Assembly (NCBI GenBank): GCA_002179805.1
Contig: NAVB01002728.1
Location: 1 to 11,822, forward strand
Reading direction: 5' to 3'
Length of the DNA: 11,822 nucleotides
From: Acanthamoeba lenticulata
Lineage: Eukaryota; Discosea; Longamoebia; Acanthamoebidae
Of this stretch, positions 1 through 7,027 are shown piece by piece. Made by a program: the position numbers and the translations under genes. Under the pieces are notes generated by a model. That model was given only the letters and a program-made list of their open reading frames with translations. It was not told where the DNA came from and did not search any database. Numbering within the stretch: position 1 is the stretch's first letter; each line of letters begins with the position of its first letter.

Positions 1-1193
1 AACCGCTGCAGCTCGGGGGCCTCCTCGTCCGTCCGCGTGACGATGTGCGACACGAGCGCGCGGACGCGGTCCATGTACTTGTCGTGGCCCTCTGGGTGGA
101 CCTCGCGCTTCACGGGCGTCATTCCCTGGTCGATGCCCACCACGCTCCACTTGGTCTTGCCGCCCTCCTCGCATCGCTGCAGGAACAGGTTCCTAAAGTT
201 GCCTGTTTTTATTTTTGTATTAATGATAAAACAAAATAAAAAAACTACAATAAAAATAAAGGCAAGGTACCCTCGTTGTCCCAGATGATGGGGAGTCGGT
301 CCCAGTTGTTGGTGACAATGTCGAGGCACACAAGGCGGCCCATCTCGCGGAAGAGGCGACGCCCATCGTCACCCTGGAACAGGGACTTGGCGCGCGGGCC
401 GAGTTGCTCCAGGTCCTTCCCCTGGACAAACTCCATCACCATGATGAAGGCGCGGTCGAGCTCCTTCTCCACCTTTTGGGCGTCCACGCCGGTCGGGTCG
501 GACGCCTCGGCCTTGGCGTGGATGACCCGCTTGGCTTCGCGCCACTCCCGGTTCGTGTACTCCAACACGCGCACGCGCGGCACGCGGATGCCCACGCGCT
601 GTTGTGTCGTGTCGACAACAACGATCAGCTCAGCGTGGCCATCAATGGTGATGATGCTGGTAATGATTGCTGGTACGGATGTTACTAAGGGGAGGCGCAC
701 CTCGGCAAGGAGGGCCACAAAGACCTCTTCGACGATGGAGTCACAGCCCTTGACCACGGCCACGCCCTCGGGCACCTTGACAAAGAACACGCCTGCGTGT
801 GTGCGCACGCGGAAGGTGAAATGCGGCTCGAGGCGGCAGAGGAAAGGACTGGCGTTTGTTGTTAGAGGGAAACGCGGTACCGGCCGAGCCGGCGCTGGAG
901 CGGCAAAAGGCCGAGACTTTGTTCCACTGCAGCCGGTGGATATCGGCCGCTTGGGCTCGGGCGAGCTCGGCCGGTGTGATCCTGGTTGTGCGGTGGAGAA
1001 GAAAGAGCCCCAGGGACGGTGATGGATCGTTAAACACAAGGAAAACGAGAGGGAAGGGAGGAGGAAAGCGGTACTCGTGGGGAGAGGGCGTCTTGTTGTC
1101 GAGGACGTCCAGGGAAGTGGGCAGCCAGTTTTTCTTATTCTCGTCTTCGCCCTCAGCGACAAACTTGACGACGCCGGCCTCGACTTTCACCAT
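1..1193 (-). CDS. Actin-fragmin-kinase-like protein (5' part, partial)
   Basis: Inferred exons on the minus strand are 1193-1075, 981-881, 792-701, 598-271 and 202-1, giving 280 residues before the window edge. All phases match across the four introns (93, 88, 102 and 68 bp). Joining them restores the atypical-kinase core seen in actin-fragmin kinases: GVFFVK at 74-79, VAVVK with candidate ATP-binding Lys88, RVGIRVPRVR at 105-114, MEFVQG at 159-164, the catalytic stretch DIVTNNWDRLP around Asp197-Asp204, and GIDQG with a metal-binding-type Asp238. Family knowledge: Physarum actin-fragmin kinase phosphorylates actin; HipA and PI4K-type kinases share this NxDR logic. Actin as substrate here is inference. 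The 93-bp and 102-bp introns are multiples of three without stops, so an unspliced reading looks falsely open. The start is the first in-frame ATG, at 1193. An out-of-frame ATG in a better context lies 7 nt upstream. Domains beyond the kinase are outside the window. Confidence 0.84.
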
Positions 1194-1547
1194 GCGCCAT
1201 GGTCGAAATACACCACCTTGATGAGCCAAGGAAGAGGTGGCAGAGAGTGGTCTGAACTCAGGGGAGGGGAAGAGTACCGGCAACTTGGGGTGGTGGGGGC
1301 GGGGGCAAGGCTGCCATGTGTGCTTTTTATGCGTGTATCGGGTGTGTAGATGGGTTTTGCTTCTTCTAAGTCTTCTTGCCGATGAGTGCAGGTGGACAGC
1401 AAGGTAAGTTGTTATGAAGTAAACGGTTCCTGCGCCGGGAACAGCGTCACGACGCTGAGCGAGTGGAAAGAAATTCAGCGAGAAATGCCGCCAGATTTTG
1501 CCGGAATAAAAGGTGCCGCATATCTTTTTTAATGATTTATTGATTTA
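1194..1547. promoter_or_regulatory. Divergent intergenic region between kinase and F-box repeat gene
   Basis: These 354 bp hold no supported gene and must carry both promoters. A TATA-like element, CATAAAAA on the minus strand, lies at about 1323-1330, some 130 bp before the kinase ATG. An AATAAAAG element on the plus strand lies at 1505-1512, 36 bp before the F-box gene ATG. A three-codon upstream ORF (ATG ATT TAT TGA, 1532-1543) ends 4 bp before the plus-strand start; it matters only if transcription starts before it. No E2F-type site was seen here, unlike the two divergent promoters further right. Confidence 0.45.
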
Positions 1548-2852
1548 ATGGATGCACCAGAAGGGGAGCCCTCGAAAAAGAGGCTCAAGGTCACGAGCTG
1601 CACGGCTGAATCTCCGCCTCAGGCCAGTGTGATTGTGCCGGCTCCCATATCTGCAGCTTCGACTTCAGCGGCGACGGAGGGCGTGGGTGGCCTCATGGTG
1701 GAGCTTGTCGCCTTCATCCTCAGCTTCGTCCGGCCCCTTGCCCTGCCCGCCTGCCGCGCTGTGTGCCGCACGTGGGTCAATGCCCTCCGGCACCACTGCG
1801 CTGTTGTGGCGCCCTATCCGGTCGTGGGCGGGCACGCTCGCTTGACCACCAACACCGCACGACAAAGGGGAGGTGTTGTCTTTGCTCGGAGGCTCGCTGG
1901 CGAGGGCTGGCTCTCTGTGCTTCAGTGGGCTCGCGCCAACGGCTGTCGGTGGGACGAGGAGACGTGCGCCAAAGCAGCGCGGGCAGGCCACCTGGACGTA
2001 CTCTTGTGGGCGCGCGCCAACGGCTGTTCATGGGACAAGTGGACCTGCGCCAAGGCGGCCGAAGGGGGTCACCTGAAGGTGCTCCAGTGGGCTCGTGCAA
2101 AGGATTGCCCATGGGATTCGTGGACTTGCGCAGGTGCAGCGCAACAAGGCCACTTGGAAGTGCTCCAGTGGGCCAGAGCCAACGGCTGCCCGTGGGAGTT
2201 GTGGGACACGACGCTCTGCGCCAAGGCCGCCGAGGGGGGCCACCTGAAGGTGCTCCAGTGGGCCTGCGCGCACGGCTTCCCGTGGGATTCGTGGACGTGT
2301 GCCTATGCGGCCAGGGAAGGCCACTTGGATGTCCTCGAGTGGGCGCGCACCAACGGCTGCCCGTGGGACGAGTGGACTTGCACCAGCGCCGCCAGAGGCG
2401 GCCGTTTGGACGTGCTCCGGTGGGCCAGAGCCAACGGCTGTCCGTGGGACAAGAACACCTGCAGTGCAGCGGCCGAGGAAGATCACCTGGAGCTGCTCCA
2501 GTGGGCGCGCGCCAACGGCTGTCCATGGGACAAATGGACCTGCGCCAAGGCCGCCGAACGAGGTCGTCTGGACGTGCTCCAGTGGGCGCGAGAGCACGGC
2601 TGCCCGTGGGACAAAGAAACGTGTGGATACGCAGCCAGGGGCGGCCACCTGGACGTGCTCCAGTGGGCCAGAGCCAACGGCTGTCCGTGGGACCACTGGG
2701 TGTGCGCACAGGCGGCCAAGGGAGGCCATCTTGCTGTGCTCCAGTGGGCGCGTGCCAACGGCTGCCCGTGGCGCAAGGAGACTCGCGTCTTTGCAGCCCG
2801 GCACGGACATCTGGAAGTCCTCCACTGGGCCCGAGCCAACGGCTGCCCTTGA
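1548..2852 (+). CDS. F-box protein with 27-residue ankyrin-type WARANGCPW repeats
   Basis: This is an intronless frame of 434 residues. Residues 1-46 are a polar, Ser/Ala/Pro-rich leader with a basic patch (KKRLK at 10-14). Residues 47-82 look like an F-box: LMVELVAFILSFVRPLAL, then CRAVCRTWVNAL. From residue 120 to the stop there are eleven full repeats and a half repeat with consensus GHLxVLQWARANGCPWDxxTCAxAAxx. Repeat 4 carries three extra residues (WELWDTT). F-box proteins of this form are known to join Skp1-cullin-type ubiquitin ligases through the F-box and to bind targets with the repeats; the target here is unknown. Such proteins are abundant in Acanthamoeba and in giant viruses that infect it. 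The gene has no intron while every other gene seen here does, and it ends in mid-repeat. An origin by retroposition or by exchange with a virus is possible but not shown. Confidence 0.88.
   Translation: MDAPEGEPSKKRLKVTSCTAESPPQASVIVPAPISAASTSAATEGVGGLMVELVAFILSFVRPLALPACRAVCRTWVNALRHHCAVVAPYPVVGGHARLTTNTARQRGGVVFARRLAGEGWLSVLQWARANGCRWDEETCAKAARAGHLDVLLWARANGCSWDKWTCAKAAEGGHLKVLQWARAKDCPWDSWTCAGAAQQGHLEVLQWARANGCPWELWDTTLCAKAAEGGHLKVLQWACAHGFPWDSWTCAYAAREGHLDVLEWARTNGCPWDEWTCTSAARGGRLDVLRWARANGCPWDKNTCSAAAEEDHLELLQWARANGCPWDKWTCAKAAERGRLDVLQWAREHGCPWDKETCGYAARGGHLDVLQWARANGCPWDHWVCAQAAKGGHLAVLQWARANGCPWRKETRVFAARHGHLEVLHWARANGCP
1905..2849 (+). repeat. In-frame 81-bp coding tandem repeat, 11.5 units
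   Basis: Ten units of 81 bp and one of 90 bp (repeat 4) are followed by a 45-bp half unit. The best conserved DNA is the block coding LQWARANGCPWD (for example CAGTGGGCGCGCGCCAACGG). The near-identity of these blocks suggests recent duplication or gene conversion between units. Because the period is a multiple of three, several other frames also stay open through the array. Confidence 0.93.
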
Positions 2853-3031
2853 AGTCCCACTGACTCGAAAAACAACTGAACACACCAATTGCGCAAGATG
2901 AGTCAAGCGTGTCTGCATTGCTCTTGCCACCCCTTACATCCCGTCCTAGGCACGCGACTTTTTTGCGGTTGCAGACAACACCAACACGAAGTTTGTGAAA
3001 CCTCACTAGTACCCTTTGGTGAGCTTTTTTA
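2853..3031. other. Convergent 3' intergenic region
   Basis: These 179 bp lie between the stop of the F-box repeat gene (plus) and the stop of the cysteine-rich gene (minus). They must contain both 3' UTRs and poly(A) sites. No exact AATAAA was seen and no further gene is supported. Confidence 0.5.
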
Positions 3032-4117
3032 CTACAGAGCCCAGCCAAAAGCGTCCTGGGAAGGTTGTGGTGAGACGTAGTGCAAGGCAGTGCCAAAAGA
3101 AGCGGCTGATTTCGCCTACCTCTGGTTTGCAAGAAGAACAGCACCACACTTCGTCCCATCGGGTGGGCACAGGGACTGGTCGGTCGGCTGCAATCCACTC
3201 GTCCTCTGTGCACGTGGGCACCTGCATACTGCGATTTGGCCAAGAACGAGAGCAAGTTTGAGGCTTGACGTTGCACTCAAGCAACACATGATAAGCGCCA
3301 CATACTCAATCGACCAGCCACAGGCAGAACACACCAGGTCTTCGCAATTCACACACTGGTGAAGATGCTCATCTGACCAGCCACAAGCGGAGTGTCAAGA
3401 GGGGTTGACTATCCGAATAGCAAGCGATGTACCGCAAGCAATCTTGAAGCACTGAGAACAGAAGTAGCCGCGGTTGTTGGGCGGGATGTTAAACTTGAAG
3501 TGGTACCACTCGTGATCATCTTCACATGTCTGAACATGCCATGATTGAGACGAGCAACCATACAATGCCCACGCAAAGTCAAAGACAGCCGCACCAATCG
3601 GCAGTGTTGAAGTAGAGAGTAGGGAAAGAAGAGATGAAGCCTGCCTCGTAACGACCTGTTGTGACACACGCGCGCGTGTGTTTGCGTGCCAAAACACCCG
3701 AAACGACTCTGCAGAGGTCATGTACTTTAAGGGGAACCTGTTCGTATTGCTCTTGCTGAAGAGAGACTCAACAAAGCGAATCGCGGTAGCGCGGGGCAGT
3801 CGGATGATGTAGTTCTCCACGAGGGCGTCCAGCTGAGAGACAGAGACGTTGTTGCCAAGAAGCACCATTTGCTCCAGTTTGAGCCGGCAGCAATCAAGCA
3901 GCGAAGGCGGCTGTGTTTGGAGTGCATCCCACCAATTGTTTCCCTCTACAGCCTTCATGCAGCTCCCGTCAAGCCGCGCGATGAGCGCCAACGACAGGTA
4001 GGGGTGCAGGTCGCTGCCGTCCGTCGGCCTGCACGCACCGCAGAACGATGGGCCCGCAAGCACGAGAGGTGTCCTATGGGGAAGGCCACACCCAGAGCAG
4101 TGGTCTCGCTTGGCCAT
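3032..4117 (-). CDS. Cysteine-rich, probably zinc-binding protein of unknown function
   Basis: Inferred exons are 4117-3433, 3372-3306, 3228-3120 and 3055-3032 (685+67+109+24 nt), giving 294 residues and a TAG stop. The introns are 60, 77 and 64 bp and all phases match. The N-terminus has C7-x2-C10 and C26-x2-C29, a likely zinc ribbon. The middle is helical-looking without a recognised domain. The C-terminus, built by splicing, is dense in cysteines: FCSQC at 219-223, C228, C235-x2-C238, C243-x2-C246 followed by GW, C257 and WCCSSC at 279-284. Without splicing the first exon would stop after NPS and lose most of these, which supports the introns. The last exon codes only DAFGWAL. I do not recognise the family; a protein- or nucleic-acid-binding zinc protein is a guess. 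The start is the ATG next to a TCAA-repeat leader. Confidence 0.66.
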
Positions 4118-4121
4118 GTAG

Positions 4122-4141
4122 ATCAATCAATCAATCAATCA
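4122..4141. repeat. (ATCA)5 microsatellite
   Basis: Five exact copies of ATCA lie 5 bp upstream of the ATG of the cysteine-rich minus-strand gene, so they fall in its leader or core promoter. Length polymorphism here could affect that gene's expression; this is inference. Confidence 0.9.
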
Positions 4142-4165
4142 AATCCGGCTAAAAGTTGTTCTTGG

Positions 4166-4181
4166 AATTTAGGCCTAAATT
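4166..4181. repeat. 16-bp perfect palindrome between tandem genes
   Basis: AATTTAGGCCTAAATT is a perfect inverted repeat with no spacer, in the 83 bp between the stop of the GS-DxD gene and the start of the cysteine-rich gene (both minus). It could be a dimeric transcription-factor site for the downstream gene, part of the 3' end of the upstream one, or chance. The flanks are AT-rich (TTAATAATAATAAAG). Confidence 0.8.
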
Positions 4182-4200
4182 TAAGTTAATAATAATAAAG

Positions 4201-6128
4201 TCAGCGAGCAAACAAGGGCAGGTTTGTTCGGCGGGCGATCTCCTGCACAACGGCATACGGCTGCAGATCGTTTGTGAATCGGTGGCGCGCCCCGAACAGG
4301 TCGAAAGACTGCTCCTCTGCAGATGACGAGTCACGAGCCGCGAAGACGAGCGTGTAGCGCCGCAAGACTTGGAGCAGGTCGTCCTCGGAACCTACAGTCG
4401 TCGTGGCGTGCGTCGCTGTGTTGGCGGCGATGAGGTCGTCCCATCGGCGAGCAACCGAGGGCGGCACGTCGAAGCCACGCTCGCCGGCCAGGCTCGGTCG
4501 TCGCGTCTTCGGGTCCACGAACGCAGTGAAGAACGCAAGCCGCTCAGCATCGCCGTCGTCATTGTCCTCACCAGGCGAGGAGGAACTGGATTTCATCGTC
4601 GTTGTCGTAGTGGTCACTACACGACCGATGTCCTCCTGACGCAGGAGGTCCTCGTCGGTAGGCCAGCCAGGAGTCGCCACCGCGAAGTAGTGCTCAAGTG
4701 GATAGGCCAAGCATTGCTCGCGAATGCAATCGACGATGAGGCCTCTGCCATCACAGGACACCGTAGTTGAGGATGATGGCTGGTGGGTGGGAGCATAAGT
4801 GGAGCGAGAAGGAGAACCTTGAGGCATAGTTGAGCATGTTGAAGTGGCCATCACACAGCGCTGGGTCGGCATAAAAGAGGAGAAGCGAACCGCGCGTAAC
4901 GACGGCTGTCGAAGCCATCAGCGTCGTGAAGGCGTCGCGATACTGGTTGAGCACCTCGAGGTTGGCTGTCGCGTCCTCGGCCCTGCACGTACGTGCAGAT
5001 CGCCAGCATCAGTGACCCGCAGATCGAGGTACAGAGATGTAAATGAAAATGAGCCGCTCGAACCGATAGAGAAAGGGCTTGAGGTCAGGGAAGGCGGCGG
5101 CCAGGTCGGCCTTGGTGAAGAACTCACGCCCGCTGGCGAGTCCGATCAGTTGAGCAAAGTGGAAGGCCACCGTCTTGAACTGCGACGCGCTCAGCTCGTC
5201 CTTGACCTCCCTGAACACCAAGCGGATGAAAAATAAAATGTTTAACGCAAAAATTTGAAAATGCGTACCGAAAATCGACCTGGAGCAGACACTCGCGCCG
5301 AGCCGTGAACGTATCAGCGGCTTTGAGGGCAGCCTTGGCGAGTTGGCGGTACTTGGTCTTGCTGAGGAGTCCCATCAAGTCGCGGGTGGCCTTGACCCAG
5401 CGCAGCGGCACATTGCGGTGCACCAACCTTCATTGGCCAGCAATAACGCAGAAACAGTGGTCAACGTTTGTTGTTGGGTCTTGTCGGGTAGATGGGCCAC
5501 GAGGTAGTACCTGTGAGCCACGGGCGAGGGATGGTCCTGCTCGTGCAGGGAGTAGGTGTAGTAGACGCAGTTCTGAATCGCATCGGGAATGCCCTGAGAC
5601 GAGGTCGAGAACGGGTTCGCATAAGAACTAACCCATGGACTAATTTGAGTTGCAGTGATGCCATACCTTGAAGCAGTCACAGACGATGCCGTTCTCGTCA
5701 AGCACGATAATGTTCTTGTTCTCGGGCTTGTGCCGCAGCTGTCGTTGGAGGTGCGTCAGCGAGCATTCGACTTCATCACCGACGCTCGCTTCGGTTGTGT
5801 GGTGCCCTTGCTCTTCTTCTTCCTCTTCATGGTCCTCTTCGTGAAGCTGGTCGGTGGATGAAGCGAAATCGCAGAATTTGTAGCAGAGTTGCGTGGATGG
5901 CAAGCGATCGAAGACGTACAAAGTGTCCAAATCAGTCGAGTCCTGAGAGCCAATGATGAGGTACACGTAGTGGTTCGCATCTAAATCGATCGAGTCATCA
6001 CCTTGGCCAAGTGAAAGCGCTAGATCGGTCTGCCCATTCCGCCTCAACTTGTTGCGCAAATTCCTACGTTTCCTTCCTCGGCCACGCTTTGTCAACACCT
6101 TCTCCTCTTTCGTGGCCACTCCTTCCAT
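4201..6128 (-). CDS. Putative nucleotidyltransferase-like protein (GS...DxD), unknown function
   Basis: Inferred exons are 6128-5667, 5593-5511, 5427-5269, 5210-5064, 4982-4818 and 4744-4201 (462+83+159+147+165+544 nt), giving 519 residues with matching phases. Introns are 73, 83, 58, 81 and 73 bp. The fourth junction is the least certain: a donor at the GTACCT at about 5030 is an alternative. Residues 15-31 are strongly basic, like a nuclear signal. Then comes LIIGSQDSTDLDTLYVF with Gly60-Ser61 and Asp66/Asp68, which resembles the GS...DxD signature of nucleotidyltransferase folds, though the spacing is shorter than usual. An acidic run follows (about 93-115), then IVLDENGIVCDCFKG, YYTYSLHEQDHP and a basic, helical stretch (RNVPLRWVKATRDLMG). 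The C-terminal third is Ser/Thr/Asp-rich and ends NLPLFAR. The enzyme class is inference. It shares a 96-bp divergent promoter with the GINS subunit gene. Confidence 0.68.
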
Positions 6129-6224
6129 CTTGCTAGCTTACACCGAAATGGTTTGAAACTTTTGCGTGAAATTCTGCACTGGTCCGATTTTGGCGCCAAA
6201 GCCGGAAACACAAACGTTTAACGA
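6129..6224. promoter_or_regulatory. Compact divergent promoter of GS-DxD gene and PSF3
   Basis: Only 96 bp separate the two start codons. No TATA element was seen. The main feature is a 12-bp palindrome (6189-6200), listed separately. The two genes probably share regulation. Confidence 0.7.
6189..6200. promoter_or_regulatory. E2F-type site TTTGGCGCCAAA
   Basis: This perfect 12-bp palindrome matches the E2F/DP consensus TTTSSCGC (TTTGGCGC) on both strands. It lies 24 bp before the PSF3 ATG and 60 bp before the ATG of the divergent gene. E2F control of replication-fork genes, GINS included, is known in animals and plants. That this organism uses it here is inference from the motif and its position. 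Confidence 0.75.
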
Positions 6225-6903
6225 ATGAACCCCTACGATCCGAACAGCATCGAGAGCCTTTTGGCTGAGGAGGAACGAGTGCCCGTCCGCATCCGCTGTC
6301 TCGAGGAGCTGCAGGATGTGCCGTACTGGCTTGCCAAGGTTCGATTTACGCCAATGATTTACGCTTAAATCGTTGATCAACCTGGCTTTTTGTCCAGGAG
6401 GTGGACGAGTCAAGGGTCGGAAGGCTCAAGGTGCCTCCACAATACCAAGAGAAGTTCATGACCGCTATTGGCACCGACCCAATGTCCACCACGCTCAAGC
6501 GTACCCCTTACTACTTCCCTATCGGCCTCCAGCTCAGCCGACCAAAGCCCTTGTACCTACGCCTCGGCCCGACTCTTGCTCGTTCACTTCTAACGGTTCA
6601 TGGCATAGGGACTATTATGACGACGATGAGGGACTTGAAGACGACGAACCAGATACCCCACCGCCTTACCTCGACCTGATTCGTGTCTTCCAAACGCGCT
6701 ACATGAGCGTCGTCGACCGAGCAGTCAACTGGCGACATGAGGACACGGCCTTTGCGGCCAAGCTCTCGGCCAAGGAACGCGACATCTACTACGCGGCACA
6801 CGAGGCCACCACGCAATTTGCCTTGTGGCGCAGCGGGAAGGAGGCCAAGCCCACAGCCACCATCCACGCAACAAGCGGCAAGCGCAAGCGCCACGACGCC
6901 TAA
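6225..6903 (+). CDS. PSF3: DNA replication complex GINS subunit Psf3
   Basis: Exons are 6225-6338, 6398-6552 and 6609-6903 (114+155+295 nt), giving 187 residues, within the usual size of Psf3. Introns are 59 and 56 bp; the second has a clear branch-like CTTCTAAC. Family landmarks appear in order: SIESLLAEEERVPV (8-21), matching the N-terminal 'DDIL..EE.vPV' block; DVPYWLAK (31-38), the hallmark of Psf3; VPPQYQEKF; then an acidic linker (DYYDDDEGLEDDE) and the helical C-terminal part from YLDLIRVFQTRY to a basic end (KRKRHDA). Psf3 is one of four GINS subunits and acts with Cdc45 and Mcm2-7 in the CMG helicase and with DNA polymerase epsilon in the nucleus. The start is the first ATG and gives the expected N-terminus. 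An E2F-type site lies just upstream. The gene converges on PrimPol. Confidence 0.94.
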
Positions 6904-7027
6904 TGACGCTTGTAGTTGTCGTTCTGAGGCCTTGTAGGCCGACAGGAGGCATCAAGCCGTTTAATTTTTAATACAAAAATAACTACCTTTTTTTTTTTTA
7001 CAAAATTTAACTTTTTTAACCAAAATA
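6904..7027. terminator. AT-rich convergent 3' region of PSF3 and PRIMPOL
   Basis: These 124 bp separate the two stop codons. After about 6959 the sequence turns very AT-rich, with a run of 12 T on the plus strand (6988-6999) and further T and A runs. It must hold both poly(A) sites. No exact AATAAA was seen. Confidence 0.5.

Noticed and set aside
276..1022. A 248-codon open frame on the plus strand.
   Set aside because: It is antisense to the kinase exons, Arg/Ser/Thr-rich without any motif, and the minus strand restores a conserved kinase core across matching intron phases.
741..1283. Unspliced 180-codon minus-strand frame as a gene in its own right.
   Set aside because: It begins at a TTG, runs through a 93-bp stop-free intron, and leaves the kinase frame after SAG. 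Splicing at 880-793 gives the expected GVFFVK block instead.
1187..1402. Minus-strand frame ending WLIKVVYFDHGAW as a first exon of the kinase.
   Set aside because: The tail looks protein-like, but the rest is not, and I found no GT/AG pair that joins it in phase to the kinase frame.
1490..1503. ATTTTGCCGG upstream of the F-box repeat gene as a third E2F-type site.
   Set aside because: It does not match TTTSSCGC on either strand.
1905..2849. Regular repeats as a possible CRISPR array.
   Set aside because: The units are contiguous and coding, with no unique spacers, in a eukaryotic context.
1777..3276. A 499-codon open frame on the minus strand opposite the repeat gene, and long frames of 366 (plus) and 300 (minus) codons in the same stretch.
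   Set aside because: The 81-bp unit is a multiple of three and GC-rich, so any frame with no stop in one unit stays open through the array. These frames give Arg/Pro/Gly-rich text with no domain, while the plus frame at 1548 gives an F-box and regular repeats.
6988..6999. T run as a bacterial-type intrinsic terminator or an RNA polymerase III terminator.
   Set aside because: There is no hairpin before it and no tRNA-like or other Pol III gene upstream; the spliced genes around it are Pol II genes.
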